Of a stretch of DNA of 16,336 nt, positions 1 through 7,512 are shown in pieces; position 1 is the stretch's first letter, and the number at the start of each line of letters is the position of its first letter. The translations under genes were made by a program, and so were the position numbers. The notes below the pieces were generated by a model. The model had not been told where the DNA came from and ran no database searches. It saw only the letters and a program-made list of their open reading frames with translations. The DNA is from Deltaproteobacteria bacterium UBA2385. GTDB lineage: Bacteria; Myxococcota_A; UBA796; UBA2385. Location of the stretch: assembly GCA_002343455.1 (NCBI GenBank), contig DDSR01000352.1:627-16962 (forward strand), in the 5' to 3' direction.

Positions 1-2
1 CG

Positions 3-983
3 GGCACGCCCCCCCGCCTCGCCGCGATCGCGCGTCGGGCCTTGGCCGCCCGGCCCGAAGACCGCTTCGCCTCGGTCGAGGAGCTGCGGCTGGCCTTGCT
101 GGCCTTCCAGGAGGAGCGCACCGCGGACGCCCTGGTCGAGCGCTCGATGTTCGACCTGGACCGCCTGATGGCGATGCTCTTCCAGCCCGAGGTCGACGCC
201 GCCGCCGCCCACCGCGTCTTCGGCGCCTGTCGCTTCGGCTTCCTGCAGGCGATCGAGGCGGCCCCTGACCACAAGGCCGCCCGCGAGGGGCTGCGTCGCG
301 CCCTGCTGGCGATGGCCTCCTACGAGCTCGGGCGAGGCGACCCCGGCAGCGCCACCGTCTACCTCGACGAGGTCGAGGACCCCCCCATCGACCTGGTCGC
401 CCAGCGCGACGCCTTGCTGGACGAGGAGCGGCGGGAGCGGGACGAGGCCGAGGCGCTGCGGGCTTCGGTCGACGGGCGCATCGGCGGGCGGACCCGCACC
501 ATCGTCTTCGGGGCGATGGCCCTGGCCTGGACGGCGCTGCCCCTGGTCTCCTGGATCCAGGACGCGCCCTTCACCTACCCCCGCCTGCTCTCGGTTCACG
601 GCGGGCTCTTCCTGCTCAACCTCGCCCTGACCGTCTGGGCCCGCGACAGCATGGGCCGCACCGCCGTCAACCGGACCGTCTCGCGCAGCCTGGTGGTGAT
701 GCAGGCCCAGATCCTGGCCACCATCCTGCTGGGCGCCCGCCTGCAGATGTCGGCCGACCAGGTCACGGCGATCTACCACCTGATGCTCTGCGCGGGCAGC
801 TTGTGGCTGATGGGGGTCTACGGCAAGATAGGGCTGATCCCCGCCGTCGCCTACGCCCTGGCGGCAGCGGGATCGGCGGTGCGGCCGGAGCTGCTGGCGC
901 CGCTGAGCACGGTCAGCAATGGCGTGGTGGGGCTGCTGGTGGTGCGGCAGTCGATCCGCCGGGACAGCCTGGGGGTCGGGTGA
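3..983 (+). CDS. Ser/Thr protein kinase, C-terminal part with polytopic membrane tail (5' partial)
   Basis: The frame is open from the left edge, so the start lies outside the window and only the last 326 residues are visible. The first ~40 residues (ARRALAARPEDRFASVEEL, then a helix) match the end of the C-lobe of Hanks-type Ser/Thr kinases, where a P-x-x-R-x-x-S/T-x-x-E-L pattern closes the domain. The ATP-binding and catalytic-loop motifs are off-window. Next comes a TPR-like helical stretch (about residues 60-125), a charged likely coiled coil rich in E and R (about 130-155), and about six hydrophobic segments from about residue 165 to 320. This is a kinase anchored by several C-terminal helices rather than the usual single one. 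Its stop overlaps the GTG of the next gene (GTGA at 980-983), implying translational coupling to the beta-propeller lipoprotein. Its substrate and signal are unknown. Confidence 0.85.
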   Translation, partial: GTPPRLAAIARRALAARPEDRFASVEELRLALLAFQEERTADALVERSMFDLDRLMAMLFQPEVDAAAAHRVFGACRFGFLQAIEAAPDHKAAREGLRRALLAMASYELGRGDPGSATVYLDEVEDPPIDLVAQRDALLDEERRERDEAEALRASVDGRIGGRTRTIVFGAMALAWTALPLVSWIQDAPFTYPRLLSVHGGLFLLNLALTVWARDSMGRTAVNRTVSRSLVVMQAQILATILLGARLQMSADQVTAIYHLMLCAGSLWLMGVYGKIGLIPAVAYALAAAGSAVRPELLAPLSTVSNGVVGLLVVRQSIRRDSLGVG

Positions 984-2212
984 GCCTCGCCCTGCTGCTG
1001 CTGGGCTGCGCCCCCTGCCCGTCCGGCTTCCTGGAGGAGGTCTGGAGCTTCGAGGCCGAGCCGGTGGAGGCCGGGCAGTGGCCCCAGTACCGGCTCGACC
1101 CCGGTCACTCCGGGGTGGCGCCCGAGGGCACCGTCTTCGACCCGGGCATGAGCCTGACCTGGAAGAGCGAGGCCTACGCCATCGGCGTGTACTCGGCCTC
1201 CAAGGGCTCGCCCTCGCTGGCCGGAGACGGCGTCTACGTCGGCATCGACGACGGGGTCCTGCGCAAGTTCGACGCCGAGTCCGGCGCGCTGGTCTGGGAG
1301 TTCCGCACCCGGCAGGCCGAGGACGAAGAAGACAATCCCCCCGAGGAGAACCGCGGCATCCACGGCACGCCGGCGGTCGCCGACGGGCGCGTCTTCATCG
1401 GGGCCTACGACGGCTGGATCTACGCCTTGGACGCCGAGAGCGGCGAGCTGCTCTGGGACCGGGAGCTGGGAGGCTCGATCGGGGCCTCGCCGACGGTGCA
1501 CGGCGACGTGGTGCTGATGGCGGTGGAGTACCCCAGCCCCGACGGTCGCGTCTACGCCCTGGACGCCGAGACCGGCTGCGTCGCCTTCGAGAGCGACAAG
1601 GTCGGCGACCACCCCCACTCCTCGACCACCGTCGACCTGGGCCGCGGCATCGCCTTCGTCGGCGCCAACAACGGCAGCTTCACCGCCTGGGACCTGGTCG
1701 AGCGGGAGGAGCGCTGGACGGCCACCACCGGCGCCGAGATCAAGAGCACCGCCGCCGTCGACGGGGAGCTGGTCTTCATCAGCTCCTGGGACACCCGCCT
1801 GCACGCCTTCGCGATCGAGGACGGACAGCGCCGCTTCTCCTTCGCCACCGGCGCCGCCAGCATGTCCTCGCCCTCGGTGTACGACGGGGTCGTCTACGTC
1901 GGCAGCCACGACGGCTACCTGTACGCGATCGACGCCGATCCGGACGTGGACGGGGCAGACGATCAAGCGCGGCAGCTTTGGCGGACCTGGCTGGGCGGGA
2001 AGGTGCTCTCCTCGCCGACGATCGTGCCGGAGTCCGGCGTGCTGCTGGTGGGCTCCAACGACGGCACCCTCTCGGCCCTGGCCCTCGAAGACGGCAGCCA
2101 GGTCTGGTCCGAGGACCTGGGCAGCACGCTCAGCTCGGTGCCGGTGGTGACCGGTCGGACCGTCCTGGCGACCGACGCCTCAGGGACCACCTGGCGCTGG
2201 GACGCCGAATAG
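980..2212 (+). CDS. PQQ-like beta-propeller repeat lipoprotein
   Basis: This 410-residue protein should be a membrane-anchored beta-propeller. I chose the GTG at 980, not the first in-frame start at 803, because it gives a lipoprotein signal (VSLALLLLGC, lipobox Cys10) and overlaps the kinase stop by 4 bp; the n-region has no positive charge, which is a weakness. The body repeats PQQ/BamB-type blades, each ending in patterns such as IYALDAESGELLW, LRKFDAESGALVW, VYALDAETG and LSALALEDGSQVW. Roughly seven blades are visible. There is no catalytic module of a quinoprotein dehydrogenase and no haem motif, so a binding, scaffold or sensory role is more likely than an enzyme. The coupling to the kinase suggests it could be an extracytoplasmic partner, which is an inference. 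The last 33 bp overlap the convergent gene on the minus strand. Confidence 0.87.
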   Translation: MSLALLLLGCAPCPSGFLEEVWSFEAEPVEAGQWPQYRLDPGHSGVAPEGTVFDPGMSLTWKSEAYAIGVYSASKGSPSLAGDGVYVGIDDGVLRKFDAESGALVWEFRTRQAEDEEDNPPEENRGIHGTPAVADGRVFIGAYDGWIYALDAESGELLWDRELGGSIGASPTVHGDVVLMAVEYPSPDGRVYALDAETGCVAFESDKVGDHPHSSTTVDLGRGIAFVGANNGSFTAWDLVEREERWTATTGAEIKSTAAVDGELVFISSWDTRLHAFAIEDGQRRFSFATGAASMSSPSVYDGVVYVGSHDGYLYAIDADPDVDGADDQARQLWRTWLGGKVLSSPTIVPESGVLLVGSNDGTLSALALEDGSQVWSEDLGSTLSSVPVVTGRTVLATDASGTTWRWDAE

Positions 2213-2983
2213 CAGCTGCAGCTCGACCGCCCCCTGGCCGCCCTCCATGTCGATCGGGGCGAGGGCCTCGCGGGCGCAGCGGCTGAGCTCCAGGTCGTAG
2301 AGGGTGCCCTGGTGATTGACCTGGACGGGGGTCGTGCCCTCGGCGGGTTCGATGCGCAGCGAGATGCTGCCGGCCGCTGTGCGAGGGCAGGCCTGGACGG
2401 CGTCCAGCAGCGCGTCCAGCGAGCGCTCGAAGGCCAGCGTGTCCCGAGTGCCCTTGTAGGAGAGGCCCTGCACTTGGACGGTGGCCTGGCCCTCGGCGCC
2501 GCGCTGCAAGGAGGGGCGCTCGGGCTCGGGAGGGGGAGGGGGATCGGCCAGGACGAGGCCCTCGGCGGCGAGCACGAGCACGGGGCGCTCGTCGAGCAGG
2601 ATCCGCCAGCTGAGGATGCGCCCCTGGTGCAGGGCGATCCGGACCTGGAGGGCCTGGCCGTCGGGGCCGGTGGCCGAGATCGGCGGGGCGCCGGCGCTTG
2701 CGCCATGGAGGGCGTCGGCGGGCGCGCCTTGGAGAGCCTGAACCCCCCAGGCGGCCTGGAAGCTCTCCAGGGCACGCTGGACCTCGTGCGGGGGCAGGAC
2801 GCCGAGCAGCTCGGGGTGGAAGGCGTCCATCACGGCCCGAGGGGCCGCCGGGGTGCCGAGGGCCTGGATCACCGCGGTCCAGGGGGCCGCTGGCGTGGGC
2901 TGCTCGACGGGCGGTGCGGGAGGAGGGGGCGTCGGGTCCGGCGGCGTCCCGCAGGCCAGGAGCAGGGCGAGCAGGCTGCTCAA
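2180..2983 (-). CDS. proline-rich lipoprotein with AgmX/PglI-like C-terminal pattern
   Basis: This 267-residue protein starts at a TTG (2983) that overlaps the upstream gene's TGA as TTGA. That start yields a compact lipoprotein signal, MSSLLALLLAC, with lipobox Cys11. A proline-rich spacer (about 13-35) follows, then a soluble middle region. The last ~100 residues show Cys - Gly-[IV]-x-[IL]-x-I - variable loop - Leu-x-x-Cys - Gly-Gly-x-Gly - beta strand ending in Phe, with paired cysteines in QACPR and LSRCARE. This resembles the AgmX/PglI (GltJ-type) C-terminal domain common in myxobacteria, itself TonB-C-like; the match is by pattern only. The protein presumably sits in the envelope. A longer reading upstream of the TTG runs into arginine-rich out-of-frame sequence over the neighbouring gene and was discarded. 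Confidence 0.7.
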   Translation of the reverse strand: MSSLLALLLACGTPPDPTPPPPAPPVEQPTPAAPWTAVIQALGTPAAPRAVMDAFHPELLGVLPPHEVQRALESFQAAWGVQALQGAPADALHGASAGAPPISATGPDGQALQVRIALHQGRILSWRILLDERPVLVLAAEGLVLADPPPPPEPERPSLQRGAEGQATVQVQGLSYKGTRDTLAFERSLDALLDAVQACPRTAAGSISLRIEPAEGTTPVQVNHQGTLYDLELSRCAREALAPIDMEGGQGAVELQLLFGVPAPGGP

Positions 2984-3330
2984 CGGCTGACCTTGAGCCG
3001 GATCTGCACCTGGTCGGCCTTTGCGGTGACGACGGCGCTGGGCGTGTCCCGGCCGCTGATCGCCACGCAGGGCCGCGCCAGGGTCTGCCCCAGTCCGTCG
3101 GCCTCCCACTGCGAGAGGTCCGCGCAGATCTCCAGCCGCCCCTCGTACTCGTGCCGGTGCAGCTCGATGGACCAGGCCCGCTTGCCGTCGGGGACGATGA
3201 TCTGCTCGCCGTCGGCGGGGTTCTCGGCGCGGTGCAGCGCGAAGGACTTGCCGTCGGGACGGAGCAGCTCGAGCTCGACCGTCTCGGGGCGAACGGGCGC
3301 GAAGGCGAAGAGGAGGAGGAGTCCGGTCAT
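2980..3330 (-). CDS. small exported protein, function not recognised
   Basis: A 116-residue protein beginning with a short hydrophobic leader (MTGLLLLFAFAP), probably a signal peptide with cleavage near residues 12-16, although the n-region carries no Lys or Arg. The rest alternates polar and hydrophobic residues like a small beta-rich domain (VELELLRPDGKSF, AWSIELHRHEYEGRLEI, DQVQIRLKV) and has two cysteines (EICADL and RPCVAI) that could form a disulfide. I do not recognise the family. It is the first gene of a two-gene unit with the proline-rich lipoprotein: its TGA overlaps that gene's TTG start. A perfect TATAAT lies 8 nt upstream of the ATG, so its mRNA may be nearly leaderless. Confidence 0.7.
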   Translation of the reverse strand: MTGLLLLFAFAPVRPETVELELLRPDGKSFALHRAENPADGEQIIVPDGKRAWSIELHRHEYEGRLEICADLSQWEADGLGQTLARPCVAISGRDTPSAVVTAKADQVQIRLKVSR

Positions 3331-3383
3331 GCCGCCTGATTATACGCTTCGTTCCAATCCTCCCACTCCGAGGCCGGTCCGCC
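3331..3383. promoter_or_regulatory. 53-bp divergent intergenic region with TATAAT box
   Basis: This is the only non-coding DNA between the minus-strand gene starting at 3330 and the acylase gene starting at 3384, so it should drive at least one of them. On the minus strand a perfect TATAAT occupies 3344-3339, leaving only 8 nt before the ATG; initiation about 7 nt downstream would give a leaderless transcript. No TTGACA-like box is found at 16-18 bp spacing (GTGGGA, AGTGGG, GAGTGG). On the plus strand only a weak TATACG (3341-3346) and a distant GAGG (3370-3373) are seen. It is a conspicuous AT-rich patch in otherwise GC-rich DNA. Confidence 0.4.
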
Positions 3384-6300
3384 ATGAACTCCCCCTTCCT
3401 GCTGCTCGCCCTGCTCGCCTGCAAGACCACGGACGAGCCGAACACGACGGCGGGGACGGCCAGCCTGCCTTGGGACGCCGTAGAGCAGACCGAGCAGTGG
3501 GCCGTGCCCGACCTGCGCTGCGACGCCCACGTCCTGCGGGGCCCGGGCAGCGTGCCCTACATCTACGCGCAGGATCGCGCGGACCTGGCGCGGGTCTACG
3601 GCTTCGTCCAGGCGCGCGACCGCTTCTTCGAGATGGACCTCGCCCGCCGGCTGGGCCGCGGCAAGGTCAGCGAGCTCCTGGGCGCCGACGCGCTGGAGTC
3701 GGACATGGAGAGCCGCTCTAGCGGCATGACCGCGGTCAGCGAGCGGCTGCTGACCGTGCTCACCCCCTCGCAGGAGGCGCTCTTCGACGCCTTCGCCCAG
3801 GGCGTCAACGCCTGGATCGCGGCGGCCCAGGCCGGCGATCTGCCCGTCCCCAGCGAATTCGCCCTGGCCGGGCCCCTCCTGGGGGTCGAGCAGCCGGCCG
3901 ACCTGCTCCAGGAGTGGACCCGGGCGGATGTGGCCGGGATGGCCGCCGTCCTGATCTACCAGCTGGGCTACGAGACCGACGACGTCGGCCGCGCGGCCAC
4001 CGCGGCGGTGCTGGACGGACACTTCGACGGGGCCGCCCTGGCGGAGCTGCGCCAGGCGGGGATGATCGACGACATCTGGAACCAGCTCGCCCCGGTGCGG
4101 CCCTACGGCAGCGCGCCGGGCTGGGGCACCAACGGGGTCGTGCCGGTGCGGGCCTCGGCGCCCTCCGCGGCCGGCCTGCCCGCCCTCGGCAAGCCGGTCC
4201 CGGCGGATATGCTCCGCAGCCTGCACGAGCGCCTGGAGCGCATGGAGCGGCGTCTGGGCCGCGGCGATCACGACGCCGGCTGGGGCAGCAACGTCTGGGC
4301 GGTCGGCGCCTCGGCCAGCCGGGACGGCACCACCCTGCTGGCGGGCGACGGGCACCTGCCGCTGTCGGTGCCCAGCCTCTTCTGGCAGGTGGGCCTGGAC
4401 ACCCGGGTCCTGGGCGGGGGCGACACCCACCAGGTCGGCCTGGGCCTGCCGGGCCTCCCCATCCTGGCCGTCGGCACCAACGGCGAGGTGGCCTGGGGCC
4501 AGACCCAGCTGATGGGCGACATCACCGACTGGTACCGCGAGGAGCTGGTGCTCGGGGCCGACGGGGCCCCCTCGCACAGCCTCTTCCAGGGCCAGGCGCA
4601 GCCCCTGGTCGCCCGGGTGGAGAGCCACGTGGTCGCCGATGTGCCCGTGCTGGGCAGCGTCGGGCGGACCGAGACCTGGACCCGCTACGAGACCTTCGAC
4701 GGCCGCTTCCTGACCGCGGTGGAGGGGGTCGAGGTCGAGGACGACCACGTCCCCGCGCAGGGCGAGGCCATCGTGCGCTTCCCCGGGCAGGCCGTCATCC
4801 CCTCGGATGTCGACGGCGACGGGACCATCACCGCGATCAGCTTCGACTACGCGGCCTTCTCGGACGCCAACATCCTGCTGGGCGTCGACGGCTTCGGGCA
4901 CGCCTCGGATGTACACGAGCTGCGCGAGGCGACCCGCCACCTGGTGGCCTACAGCCAGAACATCGGGGCCTCGGACTCCTCGGGCAGCGTGCTCTACACG
5001 GGCTACCAGGCGGTGCCCTGCCGCGGCTACCTGCCTCGGGCGCCGGACGGGAGCTTCCTGGAGGGGGCGGATCCACGTTTGTTGATCGATGGAACAACCT
5101 ACGGCGGCTTCGAGATCCCCATCGACGCCCAGGGCCTGCCGATCGAGGGCGAGGCCGACCCCTACCGCTGCCTGGTCCCCTTCGACGAGTACCCCGCGGC
5201 CCTGGACCCGGCCGAGGGCTTCATCCTCAACGCCAACAACGACCCGGGCGGCATCTCGCTGGACAACGACCTGCTGGACGAGCCCTGGTACATCGGGGGC
5301 CCCTGGACCGAGGGCTTCCGGGCGGTGCGCATCGAGGAGCGGCTCAAGGAGAGCGTCGCCGCCGGGACGGCCGACGCCGAGGCGATGGCCGCGATCCAGG
5401 GCGACGTGAAGAGCGCGCTGGGCGACTGGTTCGCCTGGCACCTCGTCGAGTCGATCGAGGCCGGTCGGGTCGCCAACCCGGCCGCCTCGGGCTCGGAGGG
5501 GCGCCTGGCGGGCCTGTACGCCCAGCGGGCAGCGCAGATGGACGAGGTCCAGGCCCGATTGGAGGCCTGGCAGGCGCGGGGCACCGTCGCCGAGAGCGGG
5601 GTGGCCACCTTCTACCACTCGCCGACCGCCGAGCAGGTCCAGGACAGCATCGCCACCAGCATCTTCAACGCCTGGCTGGGCTACTGGGGCTCCTGGGTCT
5701 TCGACGACGAGGGCATGCCGGGCGTCTGGCAGGGCGGGGGGACCACGGGCCGGGTCCGCGCCCTGACCATGTTCCTGGAGGGGCGGGGGGAGGACAACCC
5801 CGGCGGCCTTTCGAGCTGGAACGCAGCCAAGGGGGAGAGCGCCTTCTTCGACGTGCTGGGAACCACCTCGGTGGAGTCCAGCCAGGAGGTGGCGCTGCAC
5901 GCCCTGCTGGACGCCCTGGCCTTCTTGGAGAGCGATCCCGGCGGCGCCACCCGCGGGGTCGGCTTCGGCAGCGCCGACATGGAGACCTGGAAGTGGGGGC
6001 TGCGCCACCAGGTCCGCTTCGAGAGCGTCCTGGCCGACTTCATCGACGCCGGCTCATTCAGCCTGCTGACCGAGGCCTTCAGCATCAACACCGACGTCCT
6101 GCCGCTGAGCGGCGAGGCGGCGGAGCTGGACTGGTTCCCCCGCCCGGGCGACAACCTCTCGGTGGACGCGGCCAACTCCGGCTGGGGTCAGGACTTCACC
6201 CACGGATCCGGCCCGGTATTCCGGATGGTGATCGAGCTGGGTCCCCAGGGCTTCGTCAGCGGGCGCAACATCCTGCCCGGGGGGCAGTCGGGCCTGAACG

Positions 6301-6434
6301 ACAGCCCCTACTTCGCCGACCAGGCCGAGCTCTGGCTGGCAAACGAGACGCTGCCGCTCTTCCTCGCTCCCGAGGACGTCGCCGCCAACGCGCTCTCCCG
6401 CGAGCTCTTCTCGGGGGCCAGTCGCTGCCGCTGA
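3384..6434 (+). CDS. penicillin-acylase-family lipoprotein (Ntn hydrolase amidase)
   Basis: A 1016-residue penicillin-amidase-family protein, longer than the usual 750-850. MNSPFLLLALLAC is a lipoprotein signal (lipobox Cys13). The N-terminal signature is clear: VPYIYAQDRADLARVYGFVQ, then ARDRFFEMDLARRLGRG. The self-cleavage site and N-terminal nucleophile are in GWG-SNVW, with Ser302 as beta-Ser1. His324 falls at beta-23, the position occupied by His in AHL/aculeacin/cephalosporin acylases and by Gln in E. coli penicillin G acylase. ILNANNDPGG (Asn618/619) supplies the expected oxyanion-hole Asn. The C-terminus has the usual ILPGGQSG...DSPYFADQ...W pattern. It should hydrolyse an amide bond at the cell envelope; the substrate cannot be read from sequence. 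A longer insertion around 430-490 replaces the usual short T-x-H-G-P region and contains DVDGDGTI. It appears monocistronic, ending 4 bp from a convergent gene. Confidence 0.93.
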   Translation: MNSPFLLLALLACKTTDEPNTTAGTASLPWDAVEQTEQWAVPDLRCDAHVLRGPGSVPYIYAQDRADLARVYGFVQARDRFFEMDLARRLGRGKVSELLGADALESDMESRSSGMTAVSERLLTVLTPSQEALFDAFAQGVNAWIAAAQAGDLPVPSEFALAGPLLGVEQPADLLQEWTRADVAGMAAVLIYQLGYETDDVGRAATAAVLDGHFDGAALAELRQAGMIDDIWNQLAPVRPYGSAPGWGTNGVVPVRASAPSAAGLPALGKPVPADMLRSLHERLERMERRLGRGDHDAGWGSNVWAVGASASRDGTTLLAGDGHLPLSVPSLFWQVGLDTRVLGGGDTHQVGLGLPGLPILAVGTNGEVAWGQTQLMGDITDWYREELVLGADGAPSHSLFQGQAQPLVARVESHVVADVPVLGSVGRTETWTRYETFDGRFLTAVEGVEVEDDHVPAQGEAIVRFPGQAVIPSDVDGDGTITAISFDYAAFSDANILLGVDGFGHASDVHELREATRHLVAYSQNIGASDSSGSVLYTGYQAVPCRGYLPRAPDGSFLEGADPRLLIDGTTYGGFEIPIDAQGLPIEGEADPYRCLVPFDEYPAALDPAEGFILNANNDPGGISLDNDLLDEPWYIGGPWTEGFRAVRIEERLKESVAAGTADAEAMAAIQGDVKSALGDWFAWHLVESIEAGRVANPAASGSEGRLAGLYAQRAAQMDEVQARLEAWQARGTVAESGVATFYHSPTAEQVQDSIATSIFNAWLGYWGSWVFDDEGMPGVWQGGGTTGRVRALTMFLEGRGEDNPGGLSSWNAAKGESAFFDVLGTTSVESSQEVALHALLDALAFLESDPGGATRGVGFGSADMETWKWGLRHQVRFESVLADFIDAGSFSLLTEAFSINTDVLPLSGEAAELDWFPRPGDNLSVDAANSGWGQDFTHGSGPVFRMVIELGPQGFVSGRNILPGGQSGLNDSPYFADQAELWLANETLPLFLAPEDVAANALSRELFSGASRCR

Positions 6435-6438
6435 GCGG

Positions 6439-7512
6439 CTACTGGCCGTTCTGGATCCAGGTCGTGGCGCCCGGCGTCGCGTCCTTCCAGTCCTGGCGGT
6501 CGTTGAGCTCCAGGCCCGAGACCGGCTCGGTGCCCTCGGTGTCGGGGTCGCCGTCGTTGTCCCACTCGACCTCTTCGTTCCACTCGCGGACGGTCATGTC
6601 CAGCCGGCCCAGGAGCTCCTCGGCGCTGTCGTAGCAGAGGAACTCGTAGGTCTCGACCGCCCAATCGCCCGTGAAGCCCGCCGGGACCGACCCGTCGTGG
6701 TCGGCGCGGTCGAAGTAGTTCGCGTAGTTGACGTTGGTATAGTAGCTGTCGCCCAGCAGGTCGAAGGCGAAGCGCTTGCTGAAAGGCTGGCCCCAGAGGT
6801 TGACGATCTTGGCGGTCGGCCAGCCGTCGGCGGTCAGGACCGCCTCAGGGTCTTCGAAGGCCGCGCCGGCGTAGCAGTCGGGAGCGTTGCCGCCCCAGTA
6901 GCCGCCGCCGGTCAGGGAGGTCTCCCCGCTGGCGAGGTCGTAGGTGTAGATGTCGTAGGCGCCGAGGCAGCAGTTGGGCGCGAAGTCGCCGCCGTAGAAG
7001 GAGTAGTCGTACTCGCAGTAGGGCGAGCCGCCGATGGCGTTCTCTTCGGAGACGAGCTCGCCGTCCTCGTCCACGGTCAGGGTCACGGTGGTCGGGCCGT
7101 AGCCGACCTCCCAGGCCTCGTACATGTAGTGCATGTAGACGAGGTGATCGCAGGCGCCCTCGGGCACGGTCAGGTCGAAGTAGAGGCCGGCGCCGAACAG
7201 GTCGAGCTCGGGCACGTCCAGGGTGCAGTCCATCTGCGCGTAGCCGCTGGGGCCTTCGCCGGGGGTGATCTCGCACTCGGTGCCGGTGGCGCCGGTGCGG
7301 TGCAGCCGGCTGCTGTAGCCCCAGTCTTCGAGGGCGAAGAGGCCAAAGGTGTCCCCGAAGGGGATCACGGTGCCGCCGTCGCCGGTGCCGCCGCCGTCGC
7401 CCTCGACCTGCGGGCAGCAGTCTCCTTCATAGCCGTCCGACCAGTCCTCGAGCTCGGGACGCTCGACCTCAGTGGTGCAGGAGAACAACAAGGGCAGGAG
7501 GGAGAGGGTCAC
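6439..7512 (-). CDS. cysteine-rich lipoprotein, function not recognised
   Basis: A 357-residue protein starting at a GTG (7512) that overlaps the upstream gene's TGA as GTGA. MTLSLLPLLFSC is a lipoprotein signal with lipobox Cys12. A short Gly/Asp-rich linker follows, then a large acidic, aromatic-rich domain. Besides the lipobox cysteine there are ten others, in motifs GDCCP, TEC, MDC, GAC, PYCEYDY, NCCLG, PDCY and FLCY, including two CC pairs; an even number in an exported protein suggests disulfides. No catalytic or binding motif is recognised. The tail is rich in Asp and Glu (EEVEWDNDGDPDTEGTEP), possibly for metal binding or surface exposure. It probably forms a two-gene operon with the smaller lipoprotein upstream and is convergent to the acylase gene with a 4-bp gap. 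Confidence 0.75.
   Translation of the reverse strand: MTLSLLPLLFSCTTEVERPELEDWSDGYEGDCCPQVEGDGGGTGDGGTVIPFGDTFGLFALEDWGYSSRLHRTGATGTECEITPGEGPSGYAQMDCTLDVPELDLFGAGLYFDLTVPEGACDHLVYMHYMYEAWEVGYGPTTVTLTVDEDGELVSEENAIGGSPYCEYDYSFYGGDFAPNCCLGAYDIYTYDLASGETSLTGGGYWGGNAPDCYAGAAFEDPEAVLTADGWPTAKIVNLWGQPFSKRFAFDLLGDSYYTNVNYANYFDRADHDGSVPAGFTGDWAVETYEFLCYDSAEELLGRLDMTVREWNEEVEWDNDGDPDTEGTEPVSGLELNDRQDWKDATPGATTWIQNGQ

Noticed and set aside
803..979. Upstream extension of the propeller lipoprotein to 803
   Set aside because: It overlaps the kinase frame, is Gly/Arg/Ala-rich, and would bury the lipoprotein signal that begins at 980.
4806..4829. DVDGDGTI in the acylase as an EF-hand calcium site
   Set aside because: The acidic residue expected at loop position 12 is a serine; the segment more likely corresponds to the variable region preceding the conserved acylase core.
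3327..6008. 893-residue open frame on the minus strand opposite the acylase gene
   Set aside because: It mirrors the third-position G/C bias of the real gene; the product is a low-complexity string of G, A, V, L, Q and H with no domain, and the plus strand has clear acylase motifs.
6435..6438. Terminator between the convergent acylase and cysteine-rich lipoprotein genes
   Set aside because: Only 4 bp separate the stops and no stem-loop with a T-run is visible around them.
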